Origin: Pseudomonas versuta
Lineage (GTDB): Bacteria; Pseudomonadota; Gammaproteobacteria; Pseudomonadales; Pseudomonadaceae
Assembly (NCBI RefSeq): GCF_001294575.1
Contig: NZ_CP012676.1
Coordinates: forward strand, 4,004,001-4,068,000
Length of the DNA stretch: 64,000 bases
Direction: 5' to 3'
The translations under genes and the position numbers were made by a program. This document shows positions 32,486 to 42,961 of the stretch, piece by piece; position 1 is the first letter of the stretch, and each line of letters begins with the position of its first letter. Below the pieces are notes generated by a model, which ran no database searches, was not told where the DNA came from, and worked only from the letters and a program-made list of their open reading frames with translations.

Positions 32486-33660
32486 CAGCGACTCTCCCTG
32501 GTACGCGGTGGTGTCGGCATATCCGAGTTGGCATGGGATGCCGAATCGTTATTGCCCGCCGCAGCTGCCGAGCCCGTTGCCGGGGTGCTGCCATTACGGC
32601 CTTCAATCATTTTGTCCAATGGCAAGTACAGCAAGTTGCTCTGGCCGTTTTTGTTGCCGGTCACGAGTACTTTGCTGGTATTGCTGAAGACTTCCTGCAT
32701 GGTGTCCAGGTACAGACGGTCACGCGTCACATCCGGAGCCTTGCGATACTCGCTCACCAGTTTGGTAAAGCGGTCTGCCTCACCCTTGGCGCGAGAAATC
32801 ACTTCATCACGATAGCCATTGGCGTTTTCGATGATGCGCTGGGCCTGACCGCGCGCTTCCGGCACCACGCCATTGGCGTAGCTTTCTGCCTGGTTGCGGG
32901 CACGCTGCTCGTCTTCACGAGCGCGGATCACGTCATCAAAGGCTTCTTGTACTTCACGCGGTGCTGCTGCGTTCTGTACGTTCACCTGAGTCACTGTGAT
33001 ACCGGTCTTGTAGGTATCAAGGAATCGCTGCAAGCGCTCCTTGATGTCCACAGCCATCTGCTCACGGCCTTCGGTCAATACCTGATCCATCGCAGTGGAA
33101 CCCACTACGTGACGCAACGCACTGTCGGTGGCCTGTTGCAGGCTGACTTCCGGCTGATCAACGTTCAGCACGAAGTCGCGCAGGTTGCTGATCTTGTACT
33201 GCACGGTCAGCGGCACTTCGACGATGTTTTCGTCTTCAGTGAGCATCTGCCCCTGCTTGGTGTACGCACGCTCACGCGTCACGTTTTCCAGGTACTTTTT
33301 ATCGAACGGCGGGAAGTAAATGTTCAGACCCGGCCCTACGGTGTCGTAGTACTTGCCCAGGCGCAGCACCACGGCTTGCTCCTGTTCGTCGACCACGTAA
33401 ACCGCGCTGTACAGCCAGGCTGCAGCCAGCACGACAAGACCAATGCCCAGCAGGCCAAAACCAGCACCTTTGCCGCCATTTGATCCGCCGTCGCCGCTAC
33501 CACGTTTTTTCCCACCACCGAACAACCCATTCAGGCTTTCCTGCAGCTTTCGGAAGGCCTCGTCGAGATCTGGTGGTCCCTTGCGGCCGCCGTTATTCGG
33601 GCGTTTGCCACCCCAAGGATCTTGATTATTCGAGTTGCCACCCGGCTCATTCCAAGCCAT
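32485..33660 (-). CDS. hflK: HflK, FtsH protease modulator
   Basis: Partner of HflC. 391 residues: a cytoplasmic Gly/Asn/Lys-rich N-terminus with GNSNNQDPWGGKRPNN and GGGKKRGSGDGG, a single membrane segment at about 80-98, an SPFH domain (VVDEQEQAVVLRLGKY) and a coiled coil, then a Ser/Thr/Ala-rich tail. The ATG at 33660 has GGAG 6 bases upstream. It follows hflX in the hfq-hflX-hflK-hflC order known from E. coli. Confidence 0.95.
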   Translation of the reverse strand: MAWNEPGGNSNNQDPWGGKRPNNGGRKGPPDLDEAFRKLQESLNGLFGGGKKRGSGDGGSNGGKGAGFGLLGIGLVVLAAAWLYSAVYVVDEQEQAVVLRLGKYYDTVGPGLNIYFPPFDKKYLENVTRERAYTKQGQMLTEDENIVEVPLTVQYKISNLRDFVLNVDQPEVSLQQATDSALRHVVGSTAMDQVLTEGREQMAVDIKERLQRFLDTYKTGITVTQVNVQNAAAPREVQEAFDDVIRAREDEQRARNQAESYANGVVPEARGQAQRIIENANGYRDEVISRAKGEADRFTKLVSEYRKAPDVTRDRLYLDTMQEVFSNTSKVLVTGNKNGQSNLLYLPLDKMIEGRNGSTPATGSAAAAGNNDSASHANSDMPTPPRTRESR

Positions 33661-33756
33661 AGCGCTCTCCATCTGATAAAGCAAAGACGCGCCCACGGCG
33701 CGCCGACCAATGCTACAGAATGCCTACCATAGCGGCACAGCCGCTTTGTGAGGCTT

Positions 33757-35058
33757 TTATTGCAAAGTGTGTTGTTCGATAAATTCCAGCGGCTGCATCC
33801 CTTCGCGGCTGACCAAGCGATTGAGCTCGGATCGCGGCAGGCGTACGTCCAGCAGACTGGCACCCTCATCGTCGTGCTCTTCTTTTTGTACTACCCCCAG
33901 TTCAAAGAACTGGGCACGCAGTCGAGCAAAACGTTGCGGCAAGCGCAAGGTACCCACAAACAAATCATTGCCCAGCAACTCGGCGATGGCTTGTTCAAGC
34001 AACTCCAGTCCGACACCGTCACGCGCCGACAACCAGACCCGCTGCGGTTTGCCATCGGCATCCCGCTGGATCTGCGGCTCGACACCTTCAAGCAAATCGA
34101 TTTTGTTGTAGACCTCGAGGATCGGCAAGTCCTGGGCTCCAATCTCGCCCAGCACCACCATCACCTGCTCGATCTGCGCCATGCGCTCAGGTTCGTGCGC
34201 ATCGATCACGTGCAGCAGCAAATCGGAATTGCTCGACTCTTCGAGCGTAGACCGGAAAGCCTCAACAAGCTTGTGTGGAAGGTGACGAATAAAGCCCACT
34301 GTGTCAGCCAGAACAATCGGCCCCAGGTCGGCCAGTTCAAGACGGCGCAAGGTAGGGTCAAGTGTGGCAAACAACTGGTCGGCGGCAAACACGTCAGAGC
34401 CGGTAACCGCATTGAACAGTGTGGATTTACCGGCGTTGGTATAACCCACCAGCGACACCGTAGGAATGTCGGCGCGTTGGCGCCCTCTACGGGACTGCTC
34501 GCGTTGACTGCGGACTTTTTTCAGGCGGGCCTTGATCTGGCTGATGCGTACGCGCAACAGACGACGGTCTGTTTCGAGCTGGGTTTCACCCGGCCCGCGC
34601 ATACCAATACCCCCACCTTGACGCTCAAGGTGAGTCCAGCCGCGCACAAGGCGCGTGCTCATGTGATCAAGCTGGGCCAGTTCGACCTGCAGCTTGCCTT
34701 CATGGGTACGGGCGCGTTGAGCGAAGATGTCGAGAATCAACCCGGTACGGTCAAGTACGCGACACTCGAATACACGTTCGAGGTTACGCTCCTGACTCGG
34801 GGTGAGGACGTGATTGAAAATCACGATGTCGACCTTCTCGGCCTTGACCAGGTCGCGTAACTCCTCGACCTTGCCACTGCCAATCAGGTACTTGGCCGAT
34901 GGCCGATGACGCGGCACGTTAAAAAACGCGACCGTCTCGGCGCCGGCCGATACAGCTAACTCCTGGAACTCCTGCGGATCTTCGCGCGCCTCAGGGTCCT
35001 GTCCTTCCAAGTGAACGAGGATCGCTCGCTCACCACCACCGTGGCGCTCAAAGAACAA
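33757..35058 (-). CDS. hflX: HflX, ribosome-associated GTPase
   Basis: GTPase that splits stalled or heat-damaged 70S ribosomes. 433 residues: an N-terminal HflX domain, a Gly-rich GGGIGMRGPGETQLETDRR segment near 160, then the G domain with G1 GYTNAGKST, G3 DTVG and G4 NKID. The start codon is TTG at 35058, supported by AGGAG 6 bases upstream and by the family's N-terminus MFFERHGGGERAILVHL. It begins 12 bases after hfq, so the rare start may hold HflX below Hfq levels (inference). Confidence 0.95.
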   Translation of the reverse strand: MFFERHGGGERAILVHLEGQDPEAREDPQEFQELAVSAGAETVAFFNVPRHRPSAKYLIGSGKVEELRDLVKAEKVDIVIFNHVLTPSQERNLERVFECRVLDRTGLILDIFAQRARTHEGKLQVELAQLDHMSTRLVRGWTHLERQGGGIGMRGPGETQLETDRRLLRVRISQIKARLKKVRSQREQSRRGRQRADIPTVSLVGYTNAGKSTLFNAVTGSDVFAADQLFATLDPTLRRLELADLGPIVLADTVGFIRHLPHKLVEAFRSTLEESSNSDLLLHVIDAHEPERMAQIEQVMVVLGEIGAQDLPILEVYNKIDLLEGVEPQIQRDADGKPQRVWLSARDGVGLELLEQAIAELLGNDLFVGTLRLPQRFARLRAQFFELGVVQKEEHDDEGASLLDVRLPRSELNRLVSREGMQPLEFIEQHTLQ

Positions 35059-35070
35059 AGCAGACTCCTA

Positions 35071-35331
35071 TCAGGCGTTACCTGGTTCAGCGTCTGCCAG
35101 TTCCGATTCAGCTGCGCTTGGCAGACGAATAGGACGTACTGGTACGACTGTCGAGATAGCGTGCTTGTAAACCATTTGGCTGACGGTGTTTTTCAGCAGA
35201 ATCACGAACTGGTCGAAAGACTCGATAGTCCCCTGCAGCTTGATCCCGTTGACCAGATAGATGGAAACGCCAACCTTCTCTTTACGCAAAGTATTCAAGT
35301 AAGGGTCTTGTAGCGAATGCCCTTTTGACAT
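35071..35331 (-). CDS. hfq: Hfq, RNA chaperone
   Basis: Hexameric Sm-like RNA chaperone that pairs small RNAs with mRNAs and, in pseudomonads, works with Crc in catabolite repression. 86 residues: Sm1 motif around [19 protein letters not shown], Sm2 motif [11 protein letters not shown], and a short C-terminal tail. The ATG at 35331 (MSKGHSLQD) is set by the family and an AGGAG 8 bases upstream. It follows miaA by about 90 bases. Confidence 0.97.
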   Translation of the reverse strand: MSKGHSLQDPYLNTLRKEKVGVSIYLVNGIKLQGTIESFDQFVILLKNTVSQMVYKHAISTVVPVRPIRLPSAAESELADAEPGNA

Positions 35332-35420
35332 ATGCCGCACTCCTGTAAGGATAAAAATAGAAACAAAAATTAGATGGCTGATGACGCCATACCCATAGGA
35401 TAGACGGCATTTCCTGAGAC

Positions 35421-36401
35421 TCAGCTCAATATGGAGACCGATTCCAGGTATTTCAAGGCTCGTGGCAGATTGTCGCAGTCAAGACTGTCCAGCCAATGCA
35501 GATCATTCCAGCTGCGTAACCAGGTGAACTGACGCTTGGCCAACTGGCGCGTGGCAATTATGCCGCGCTCCTGCATCTCGGCCGCTGTCAGCTTGCCGTC
35601 AAGGTAATCCCAGACTTGCCGGTAACCCACTGCACGTATAGACGGCAACCCTGCATGCAGGTCACTTCTATTACGCAGGGCTAGGACCTCATCAATGAAC
35701 CCCTGTTCCAGCATCTGCCCGAATCTTTGTGCAATTCGCTCATGCAGCACCTGACGATTAGCCGGAGCAATGGCCAGGTTCGCGACAGTATAGGGCAATT
35801 GACTGCAGCCAGAAGCCGCTGCTTTAGTAGATTCTTCAGATTGTTTCTGGCGGTGGTCCGTCATGCTCATGCCGCTGACCCGATAAACCTCTAAGGCACG
35901 GGTCAGACGCTGCGGATCGTTGGGATGAATGCGTGCCGCCGACGCTGGATCGATGGCTGCCAACTGGTCGTGCAACGCTTGCCAGCCGAGGCGCAATGCC
36001 TCTTCCTCGAGTTGCGCACGCACTTGCGGGTCGGCCGCAGGCATGTCTGCCAGACCCTCACTAAGCGCTTTGTAATAGAGCATGGTGCCGCCCACCAACA
36101 GCGGGATATTGCCGCGAGCGGTGATTTCAGCCATGGCTGTGAGCGCATCACGACGAAAATCAGCCGCCGAATAGCTTTCAGCCGGGTCGAGAATATCGAT
36201 CAGCCGGTGCGGATGCGCGGCCAGGATTTCTTTCGAGGGTTTGGCCGTGCCGATATCCATACCGCGATAGACCAGTGCCGAGTCGACACTGACCAGCTCG
36301 CAGGGCAGCACCTTGCTCAGCTCGATCGCCAGGTCGGTTTTGCCCGCGGCAGTCGGCCCCATCAAAAAGATGGCCGGAGGTAAAGCGTTGGAACCTGTCA
36401 T
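35421..36401 (-). CDS. miaA: MiaA, tRNA dimethylallyltransferase
   Basis: Adds dimethylallyl groups to A37 of tRNAs reading U-starting codons. 326 residues with P-loop GPTAAGKTD (about 14-22), [16 protein letters not shown] substrate motif and the C-terminal [10 protein letters not shown] element that contacts tRNA. The start at 36401 overlaps the mutL stop by 1 base (TGATG). A serine/lysine-rich insert near residues 210-225 ([15 protein letters not shown]) is slightly unusual but looks like a surface loop. Confidence 0.95.
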   Translation of the reverse strand: MTGSNALPPAIFLMGPTAAGKTDLAIELSKVLPCELVSVDSALVYRGMDIGTAKPSKEILAAHPHRLIDILDPAESYSAADFRRDALTAMAEITARGNIPLLVGGTMLYYKALSEGLADMPAADPQVRAQLEEEALRLGWQALHDQLAAIDPASAARIHPNDPQRLTRALEVYRVSGMSMTDHRQKQSEESTKAAASGCSQLPYTVANLAIAPANRQVLHERIAQRFGQMLEQGFIDEVLALRNRSDLHAGLPSIRAVGYRQVWDYLDGKLTAAEMQERGIIATRQLAKRQFTWLRSWNDLHWLDSLDCDNLPRALKYLESVSILS

Positions 36402-38314
36402 CAGCGACCGCGCAAAAAGAGTTTGTCCAAGTCGTCCAGACCCATTTGGGTCCAGGTCGGACGACCATGATTGCACTGACCGCTGCGCTCGGTATTTTCC
36501 ATGTCACGCAACAAGCCGTTCATTTCCGGCAAGGCCAGGCGCCGATTGGCGCGAATCGCGCCGTGGCAGGCCATGGTGCCGAGCAATTCATTGAGATGTG
36601 CCTGAATCCGGTCACTGGTACCGTACTCCATCAGATCGGCCAATACGTCGTGCACCAGACGCTGTGCTTCAGCCTGCTTGAGCAAGGCCGGAATCTGGCG
36701 GATGGCCAATGTTTCCGGCCCCAGGCGCTGCAACTCGAAGCCAAGACGCTGGAACCACTCGGCGTGCTCTTCGGCGCAATCGGCTTCCCGCTGACTGACT
36801 GCAATCGACTCCGGCACCAGCAGCGGCTGACCGCTCAGCCCTTCACTGGCCATAGCGACCTTCAAGCGCTCATACATGATCCGCTCGTGGGCCGCATGCA
36901 TGTCCACCAGCACCAGCCCCTGGGCGTTTTCCGCGAGGATATAAATGCCCTTGAGCTGCGCCAGCGCATAGCCCAGCGGCGGAATATCGCCCTGCCCTTC
37001 AGGCATCGGCGAGGCGCCGGCCTCAGGCAATGGTGCGAAAAATTCCCGGTAGGCGTTGCGCGCCTCCGCGGCCGGAACAGACGGCGTCGCCGATGGCGGG
37101 CGATAGAACGATTGATAGCCCGCCCCGGCACCAGAACCCGGCACATGGGCCGAAGGTGCAGCCTGGGGCGGCTCGAGCAGATTCGCCGCCAGGCGCATTT
37201 CACCTTGCGGGCCAAACTCACCCGCATCGATCCCGGTAGGCCGTTCGGCACCCGGTACCGGCGCAGGGGCCGCCAGTTGATCTTCCGGTCGCACATCGCC
37301 CAGGGCGCGGTGCAACGTGCCGTACAAGAAGTCATGCACCATGCGCCCGTCACGGAAACGCACTTCGTGCTTGGTCGGGTGCACGTTGACGTCTACCACC
37401 GCCGGGTCGACCTCAAAAAACAGCACGAAGGTCGGATGACGGCCGTTGAACAGCACATCGCGGTAAGCCTGACGCACCGCGTGCGCCACCAATTTGTCGC
37501 GCACTGCACGGCCATTCACATAGAAGTACTGCAAGTCGGCCTGGCTGCGCGAAAAGGTCGGCAAGCCCACCCAGCCCCACAAATGCAGGCCGTTGCGCTC
37601 GATTTCGATCGGCAGCGCCTGCTCCAGGAAGGCTGCACCGCACACTGCCGCCACACGCCTGGCGCGGGCAGTATCGTCGTGGGCTTCGTGCAGATTGAGG
37701 ATGGTTTTACCGTTGTGCCGCAGATTGAACGCCACATCAAAACGCGCCAGCGCCAAACGCTTGATGACTTCTTGCAGGTGATCGAATTCGGTTTTTTCAG
37801 TCTTGAGAAACTTGCGCCGCGCAGGCGTGTTGAAAAACAGGTCCCGTACTTCAACCGAGGTACCGACCGGATGGGCAGCCGGCTGGACCCGGGGCGCCAT
37901 GTCGCGCCCCTCGGTCTCAACCTGCCACGCCTGATCAGCGCCGCGGGTGCGCGATGTCAGGGTCAGCCTTGCCACCGAACTGATGGAGGCCAGCGCCTCG
38001 CCTCGAAAACCCAGGCTCATCACCCGTTCAAGGTCTTCCAGGTCGCGGATCTTGCTGGTGGCGTGACGCGCCAGGGCCAGCGGCAAGTCATCGCTGGAAA
38101 TCCCGCTGCCATCGTCGCGCACCCGCAGCAGCTTGATGCCGGCCTGCTCCACATCCACGTCGATTCGTTTGGCACCCGAGTCGAGGCTGTTTTCCAGCAG
38201 TTCCTTAATCACCGACGCCGGGCGCTCAACCACCTCGCCAGCCGCAATCTGGTTAGCCAGGCGCGGGCTGAGCAGCTCGATACGCGCACTACTGTTCAAC
38301 ACCCCGTCACTCAT
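36401..38314 (-). CDS. mutL: MutL, DNA mismatch repair protein
   Basis: Links MutS mismatch recognition to strand removal. 637 residues: N-terminal GHKL ATPase with [12 protein letters not shown] and DDGSGI, a transducer domain to about 335, a Pro/Ala-rich linker (about 340-440) and a C-terminal dimer domain. The C-terminal motif [12 protein letters not shown] (about 475-486) fits the DQHA(x)2E(x)4E endonuclease signature, so this is the nicking type of MutL and not the E. coli type. It overlaps amiB by 4 bases and miaA by 1. Confidence 0.96.
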   Translation of the reverse strand: MSDGVLNSSARIELLSPRLANQIAAGEVVERPASVIKELLENSLDSGAKRIDVDVEQAGIKLLRVRDDGSGISSDDLPLALARHATSKIRDLEDLERVMSLGFRGEALASISSVARLTLTSRTRGADQAWQVETEGRDMAPRVQPAAHPVGTSVEVRDLFFNTPARRKFLKTEKTEFDHLQEVIKRLALARFDVAFNLRHNGKTILNLHEAHDDTARARRVAAVCGAAFLEQALPIEIERNGLHLWGWVGLPTFSRSQADLQYFYVNGRAVRDKLVAHAVRQAYRDVLFNGRHPTFVLFFEVDPAVVDVNVHPTKHEVRFRDGRMVHDFLYGTLHRALGDVRPEDQLAAPAPVPGAERPTGIDAGEFGPQGEMRLAANLLEPPQAAPSAHVPGSGAGAGYQSFYRPPSATPSVPAAEARNAYREFFAPLPEAGASPMPEGQGDIPPLGYALAQLKGIYILAENAQGLVLVDMHAAHERIMYERLKVAMASEGLSGQPLLVPESIAVSQREADCAEEHAEWFQRLGFELQRLGPETLAIRQIPALLKQAEAQRLVHDVLADLMEYGTSDRIQAHLNELLGTMACHGAIRANRRLALPEMNGLLRDMENTERSGQCNHGRPTWTQMGLDDLDKLFLRGR

Positions 38315-39738
38315 TGCTTGGACACCAGTTCGGTGGCGGGGATGTTCAGGTTCTGGCCAACTCGCAACTCATCGGTTTTCAAGTTGTTGCTCGACCGCAG
38401 CGTCGCAACCCCCACCTGATAACGCACAGCAATCATCGCCAGGGTTTCGCCAGGACGAACCGTGTGTTCGCGTGCACCCTGGGCGATTTTGCCGGTATCA
38501 CGCAGCCAGGCAATGTAAGTGCCCGGTGGCGGGTTTTGCTGGAAGAATTGACGTACACCACTGCTGATCGAACGTGCCAGCGCCTGCTGGTGGCTGGAGG
38601 AAGCCAATTTATTGGCTTCGTTGGCGTTCGAGATAAAGCCGGTTTCGACGAGAATCGATGGAATGTCCGGCGACTTGAGCACCATAAACCCGGCCTGTTC
38701 TACACGCTGCTTGTGCAGCGGTGTCACTCGGCCGATGTTGCTCAATACTTTTTGCCCCACGTTCAGGCTGGACGTGAGCGAAGCAGTCATCGACAGATCA
38801 AGCAACACACCTGCCAGCATCCGGTCCTTGTCATCCAGGCTCACGTTTCCGGCACCACCGATCAAGTCAGAGCGGTTTTCGCTGTCTGCCAGCCAACGGG
38901 CTGTTTCGGACGTTGCGCCGCGCTCGGACAAGGCGAAGACCGATGCACCAAAGGCTGCCTTGGAAGGCGCAGCATCGGCGTGGATCGACACAAACAGGTC
39001 GGCGCCCTTCTTGCGGGCAATTTCGGTGCGTCCGCGTAACGGAATAAAGTAGTCGCCGGTACGGGTGAGCTCGGCTTTAAAGCCTTTCATGCCGTTGATC
39101 TGGCGCTGCAGCTCTTTGGCAATCGCCAGTACCACGTGCTTCTCGTGCTGACCGCCAGCACCCGAAGCGCCCGGGTCTTCGCCGCCATGTCCGGCGTCAA
39201 TCACCACCACTACGTTACGTTTGCCACTGGGCACGGGAGGCAGATTGACCTCTGGTTGCGCAGGGGTCACCGGTACCACCGGAACCGTCGCCACATTGGT
39301 CGCCGGCAAACTCGGGCTCAGGTCAGCCCCCTGGTCATACAGGTCGACCACCAGACGGTTGCCGTATTGCGCATTAGGTGGCAGAACGAAGCTTTTGGGG
39401 GTCACGGCCCTTTTCAGGTCGATCACCACCCGCAAATCGGTAGGCGTGCGTTGCGCCGAGCGCATGCTGGTGATTGGCGTGTTGGCCGTAGCCACATTCA
39501 AAGGCCCGCCAAGGGTCGCGCCATTGATATCAATCACCAGGCGATCCGGTGCTGTTAGCGTAAATACGCTGTGTTGCACCGGGCCTGTGAGGTCAAACAC
39601 CAGCCGAGTGTTGTCCGGGGCACGCCATAAACGAACGCTTTTTACCTGAGTCGCGGCCACGGCATTCACGGCCATGACACTGAGCAACAGACCAACGACA
39701 CTCACTAACGCGCGAAAGCGCATACCAAACCCCATCAT
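38311..39738 (-). CDS. amiB: AmiB, N-acetylmuramoyl-L-alanine amidase
   Basis: Periplasmic zinc amidase that splits septal peptidoglycan during cell separation. 475 residues: signal peptide (cleaved about 28), AMIN domain (about 30-130), Pro/Val-rich linker, Amidase_3 domain with zinc ligands His in [10 protein letters not shown], Glu in EKHVV and His in SIHADAA plus catalytic Glu in VETGF, then a LysM domain at the C-terminus ([14 protein letters not shown]). The ATG at 39738 overlaps the tsaE TAA; a start at 39723 (MRFRALV, GGGG upstream) is a good alternative. Confidence 0.95.
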   Translation of the reverse strand: MMGFGMRFRALVSVVGLLLSVMAVNAVAATQVKSVRLWRAPDNTRLVFDLTGPVQHSVFTLTAPDRLVIDINGATLGGPLNVATANTPITSMRSAQRTPTDLRVVIDLKRAVTPKSFVLPPNAQYGNRLVVDLYDQGADLSPSLPATNVATVPVVPVTPAQPEVNLPPVPSGKRNVVVVIDAGHGGEDPGASGAGGQHEKHVVLAIAKELQRQINGMKGFKAELTRTGDYFIPLRGRTEIARKKGADLFVSIHADAAPSKAAFGASVFALSERGATSETARWLADSENRSDLIGGAGNVSLDDKDRMLAGVLLDLSMTASLTSSLNVGQKVLSNIGRVTPLHKQRVEQAGFMVLKSPDIPSILVETGFISNANEANKLASSSHQQALARSISSGVRQFFQQNPPPGTYIAWLRDTGKIAQGAREHTVRPGETLAMIAVRYQVGVATLRSSNNLKTDELRVGQNLNIPATELVSKQ

Positions 39739-40208
39739 TATTTGTATTCCGGTGCCAAGGCGGCACACCAAGACTCGCCACGTGAACCTTGGGGCGTCAA
39801 CTTCAGCAAACGCCCGGTGTTATGCGGGCTAATGGTAATGGTCAGGTCAGGCTTTGGCAAAAAGCCTGCACCTTTATCGGGCCACTCGATCAAGCATAGG
39901 GCGTCTTCGTCGAAATAATCGCGAATCCCCATATATTCCAGCTCTTCAGGGTCGACCAGGCGATACAGATCAAAGTGAAAAGCGCGTATATCGCCAATTT
40001 CGTAAGGCTCAACCAGGGTAAAGGTCGGACTTTTGACCGAGCCAGTGTGCCCCAGGCCGCGAATCAAACCCCGTGACAGGGTGGTTTTACCCATCCCCAG
40101 GTCGCCATCGAGAAAGATCAGACCGTGACCCTGGGTAACGGTCGCCAAGCGTGCGCCAAACGCGGTCATGGCCTCTTCATCAGCCAGATGCAGTGTTATC
40201 TCGTGCAC
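39738..40208 (-). CDS. tsaE: TsaE, tRNA threonylcarbamoyladenosine synthesis ATPase
   Basis: ATPase subunit of the TsaBDE complex that makes t6A37 on ANN-decoding tRNAs. 156 residues with Walker A GDLGMGKTT (about 35-43) and the family motif SPTFTLVEPY followed by HFDLYRL. It overlaps nnrD by 13 bases upstream and amiB by 1 base downstream, a tightly packed run seen in many gamma-proteobacteria. Confidence 0.95.
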   Translation of the reverse strand: MHEITLHLADEEAMTAFGARLATVTQGHGLIFLDGDLGMGKTTLSRGLIRGLGHTGSVKSPTFTLVEPYEIGDIRAFHFDLYRLVDPEELEYMGIRDYFDEDALCLIEWPDKGAGFLPKPDLTITISPHNTGRLLKLTPQGSRGESWCAALAPEYK

Positions 40209-41056
40209 GGTGCGTATTCCTCCAACAACTGACGAATGGCTGGTATCAAATCACTGGCCGCCAGCCCACGGCCCGATATTCCTTGTTGTTCACCGGCGCG
40301 GGCATGCAGCCACACCGCCAGACATGCCGCCTCAAATGCAGTCATGCCCTGAGCCAGCAAGGCGCCGATCACGCCAGCCAGAACGTCGCCCAGACCTGCC
40401 GTCGCCATTGCCGGATGGCCATGATTGCACACGGCCAGCTCATCATTCAGGCCTGCGATCAAAGTGCCTGCACCTTTAAGAACGCACACTACTGAGTATT
40501 TTTTAACCAGCGCCCGGACAGCAGCAGGGCGGTCGGCCTGGACTTGTGCAGTACTGATCCCCAGCAACCGCGAGGCTTCACCGGGATGCGGAGTGATAAC
40601 CGAACCTGAGGCCAGTTTAAAGTCAGCGTTGGACAACAGATTCAGCGCATCGGCATCCCAGACTTGAGGCATTTTTGCCTGAGCCGCCGCCGATAACAAA
40701 CTGCGGCCCCATGGCGCCTGCCCCAACCCTGGCCCCACCACCAAAACCGAGGCCTGGGCCAACACACCCATCAGCTGATTGGCCGATGACACACCCAGGG
40801 TCATCACCTCCGGCAGGCGCACCAGAGCGCCAGGCACATGTTCAGGCCGGGTAGCCAGCGACACCAACCCCGCACCGCAGCGCAATGCCGCCTGCGCACT
40901 AAGGGTAATCGACCCGCCAAACCCCCGGTCTCCGCCAATCAGCAGCACATGCCCGAACTGGCCTTTATGGGCATCCGGCGCTCGCGCAGGCAGCCGCGAC
41001 AGGTTATCGGCGAGTAGGGGTTCAGGGCTGGCAAACAGGCGCTTGGTCTGTGGCAT
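40196..41056 (-). CDS. nnrD: NnrD, ADP-dependent NAD(P)H-hydrate dehydratase
   Basis: Repairs hydrated NADH and NADPH, using ADP. 286 residues of the ribokinase-like YjeF C-domain, with VLLIGGDRGFGGS near the start, TPHPGEASRLLG in the middle and the catalytic GxGD region ATAGLGDVLAG near 235. The epimerase half (NnrE) that is fused in E. coli is absent here. Divergent from queG with overlapping 5' regions (start at 41056). Confidence 0.92.
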   Translation of the reverse strand: MPQTKRLFASPEPLLADNLSRLPARAPDAHKGQFGHVLLIGGDRGFGGSITLSAQAALRCGAGLVSLATRPEHVPGALVRLPEVMTLGVSSANQLMGVLAQASVLVVGPGLGQAPWGRSLLSAAAQAKMPQVWDADALNLLSNADFKLASGSVITPHPGEASRLLGISTAQVQADRPAAVRALVKKYSVVCVLKGAGTLIAGLNDELAVCNHGHPAMATAGLGDVLAGVIGALLAQGMTAFEAACLAVWLHARAGEQQGISGRGLAASDLIPAIRQLLEEYAPCTR

Positions 41057-41118
41057 GGGTATCGGGCTCCGATGTCTGGCAGAATTATACGCATCTCAGC
41101 CCCGGTTTCTCTTGCCTC

Positions 41119-42186
41119 ATGCCTGCTATTACCGTCGACCTCCCCGCTCTCGCACAATCCATCAAGGAATGGGGCCGCGAGCTGGGCTTTCAACAAGTCG
41201 CCATTGCCGGCCTCGACCTGGGAGAACACGAGCAACATCTGGAGCGCTGGCTGGCAGCCGGCTACCACGGCGACATGGAATACATGGGCGCACATGGCAG
41301 CAAACGTTCACATCCTGAAGAGCTGGTGCCCGGCACCTTGCGCGTGGTGTCGCTGCGCATGGACTACCTGCCCGGCGATACCCACATGGCACAATTGCTG
41401 GCCCAGCCTGAAAAAGCCTACGTATCGCGTTACGCCCTGGGCCGCGACTACCACAAGCTGATCCGCAAACGCGTGCAGCAACTGGCTGACCGGATCCAGG
41501 CGGACATCGGCCCGTTCGGCTTTCGCGCCTTTGTCGACAGCGCCCCGGTGCTGGAAAAAGCCATCGCGCAAAAGGCCGGCCTGGGCTGGATCGGCAAAAA
41601 CACCCTGGTACTCAACCGCAAGGCCGGAAGCTACTTCTTTCTGAGCGAGCTGTTTGTGGATTTACCGCTGCCCGTGGATGCGCCCCACGAGACAGAACAC
41701 TGCGGACGCTGCACTGCATGCCTGGACATTTGCCCCACCAACGCCTTCGTCGGGCCTTACGTGCTGGATGCGCGGCGCTGCATTTCATACCTGACCATCG
41801 AACTGAAAACCGCGATCCCCGAAGACTTGCGTCCACTGATCGGCAATCGGGTGTTCGGGTGTGACGATTGCCAGATCGTCTGCCCCTGGAACCGCTTTGC
41901 CCGCACCACGGCTGAAGGCGACTTCAAACCCCGACACAACCTCGATAACGCCGGGCTGGCCGAACTGTTCATGTGGGACGAAGACAAGTTTCTGAGCAAC
42001 ACCGAAGGCTCTCCGCTACGCCGTGCCGGCTACGAGCGCTGGCTGCGCAACCTGGCGGTTGGCCTGGGCAATGCCCCGTCGAGCATACCGGTACTCGAAG
42101 CGCTCAAAGCAAGGCGTGAATACCCGTCCGAGCTGGTACAGGAACATGTGGAGTGGGCGTTGGCCCAGCACGAGCAACGCGTCTGA
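41119..42186 (+). CDS. queG: QueG, epoxyqueuosine reductase
   Basis: Cobalamin- and iron-sulfur-dependent enzyme that completes queuosine in the wobble position of tRNA. 355 residues from the ATG at 41119 (MPAITVDLP), the usual N-terminus; a longer start at 41050 overlaps nnrD. Two 4Fe-4S motifs are visible: CGRCTACLDICP and CDDCQIVCPW, with the substrate/cobalamin region before them (VDSAPVLEKAIAQKAGLGWIGKN). It is the only plus-strand gene between hisZ and rsgA. Confidence 0.94.
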   Translation: MPAITVDLPALAQSIKEWGRELGFQQVAIAGLDLGEHEQHLERWLAAGYHGDMEYMGAHGSKRSHPEELVPGTLRVVSLRMDYLPGDTHMAQLLAQPEKAYVSRYALGRDYHKLIRKRVQQLADRIQADIGPFGFRAFVDSAPVLEKAIAQKAGLGWIGKNTLVLNRKAGSYFFLSELFVDLPLPVDAPHETEHCGRCTACLDICPTNAFVGPYVLDARRCISYLTIELKTAIPEDLRPLIGNRVFGCDDCQIVCPWNRFARTTAEGDFKPRHNLDNAGLAELFMWDEDKFLSNTEGSPLRRAGYERWLRNLAVGLGNAPSSIPVLEALKARREYPSELVQEHVEWALAQHEQRV

Positions 42187-42205
42187 GCGCACCCGCATCG
42201 CTGGC

Positions 42206-42817
42206 TCAATGCTCGTCGTTGTACACGAACTTGGGCATTTCCCAGTTGAAGCGAATCGCCAGCAAACGCAGCAAAAGCCCGCCGAACAAGGTGACGAAAA
42301 TCGCCTGATCGTTGGGCATCTGCAGATAGGTGCACAGCAAGAAACACCAGGCCGCAGCAAACGACACGCTGGCGTACAGCTCGCGGCGGAAGATCAGCGG
42401 GATGTCGTTACAGAAGATATCGCGCAGGATGCCACCGAACACCCCGGTAATCACGCCACTCACCGAAGCGACCAACATGCCCTGGCCCATTTCGAGCGCG
42501 GTCATGCAGCCAATCAGGGTGAACGCTACCAGCCCCAGTGCGTCGAGCACCAAAAACAGTGAGCGCAGATGGCGCATCAACGGCGCGATAAAGATCGTCA
42601 CCAGCGCGGCAAAGGTGGTGAGCACCAAGTATTCCGGGTGTTTGACCCAGGTCAGCGGGTAATGGCCCAACAGCACATCACGCACCGATCCGCCGCCCAA
42701 GGCGGTGACGCAGGCAATCAGCACCACCCCGAACCAGTCCATGCCCCGCCGACCGGCAGACAGTGCCCCGGTCATGGCCTCGGCAGTAATGGCAACTAAA
42801 TAGAGCATCAGCAACAT
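42206..42817 (-). CDS. TRIC-type cation channel family protein (UPF0126/YicG)
   Basis: Inner-membrane protein of 203 residues with about seven hydrophobic segments in two related halves, each with a glycine-rich turn followed by Arg-Asp: GGGSVRDVLLG near residue 42 and GGILRDIFC near 128. This is the prokaryotic TRIC/UPF0126 signature; such proteins form trimeric potassium-permeable channels in tested cases, but the role in pseudomonads is not known. AGGA lies 8 bases before the ATG. It converges on queG. Confidence 0.88.
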   Translation of the reverse strand: MLLMLYLVAITAEAMTGALSAGRRGMDWFGVVLIACVTALGGGSVRDVLLGHYPLTWVKHPEYLVLTTFAALVTIFIAPLMRHLRSLFLVLDALGLVAFTLIGCMTALEMGQGMLVASVSGVITGVFGGILRDIFCNDIPLIFRRELYASVSFAAAWCFLLCTYLQMPNDQAIFVTLFGGLLLRLLAIRFNWEMPKFVYNDEH

Positions 42818-42890
42818 GGCAGCGATCCTTGCAATAAGGCGCGCAGTCTACTCATTTGCTTCAAGCACCAATAGAGGGCAAGGGACGCGC

Positions 42891-42955
42891 CCTGCAGGAG
42901 CTAGCTTGTCTCGCGATCAATATCAAAAGATCGCGAGCAAGCTCGCTCCTGCAGG
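42891..42955. repeat. REP-type inverted repeat between the TRIC-like gene and orn
   Basis: Arms 42891-42918 and 42929-42955 pair well (CCTGCAGGAGC... with ...GCTCCTGCAGG; three mismatches or gaps). On the minus strand it lies just after the orn stop. Confidence 0.8.
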
Positions 42956-42961
42956 AGGGGG

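Noticed and set aside
36446..38419. A 657-codon open frame opposite mutL
   Set aside because: Shadow of mutL codon bias; no recognisable protein features.
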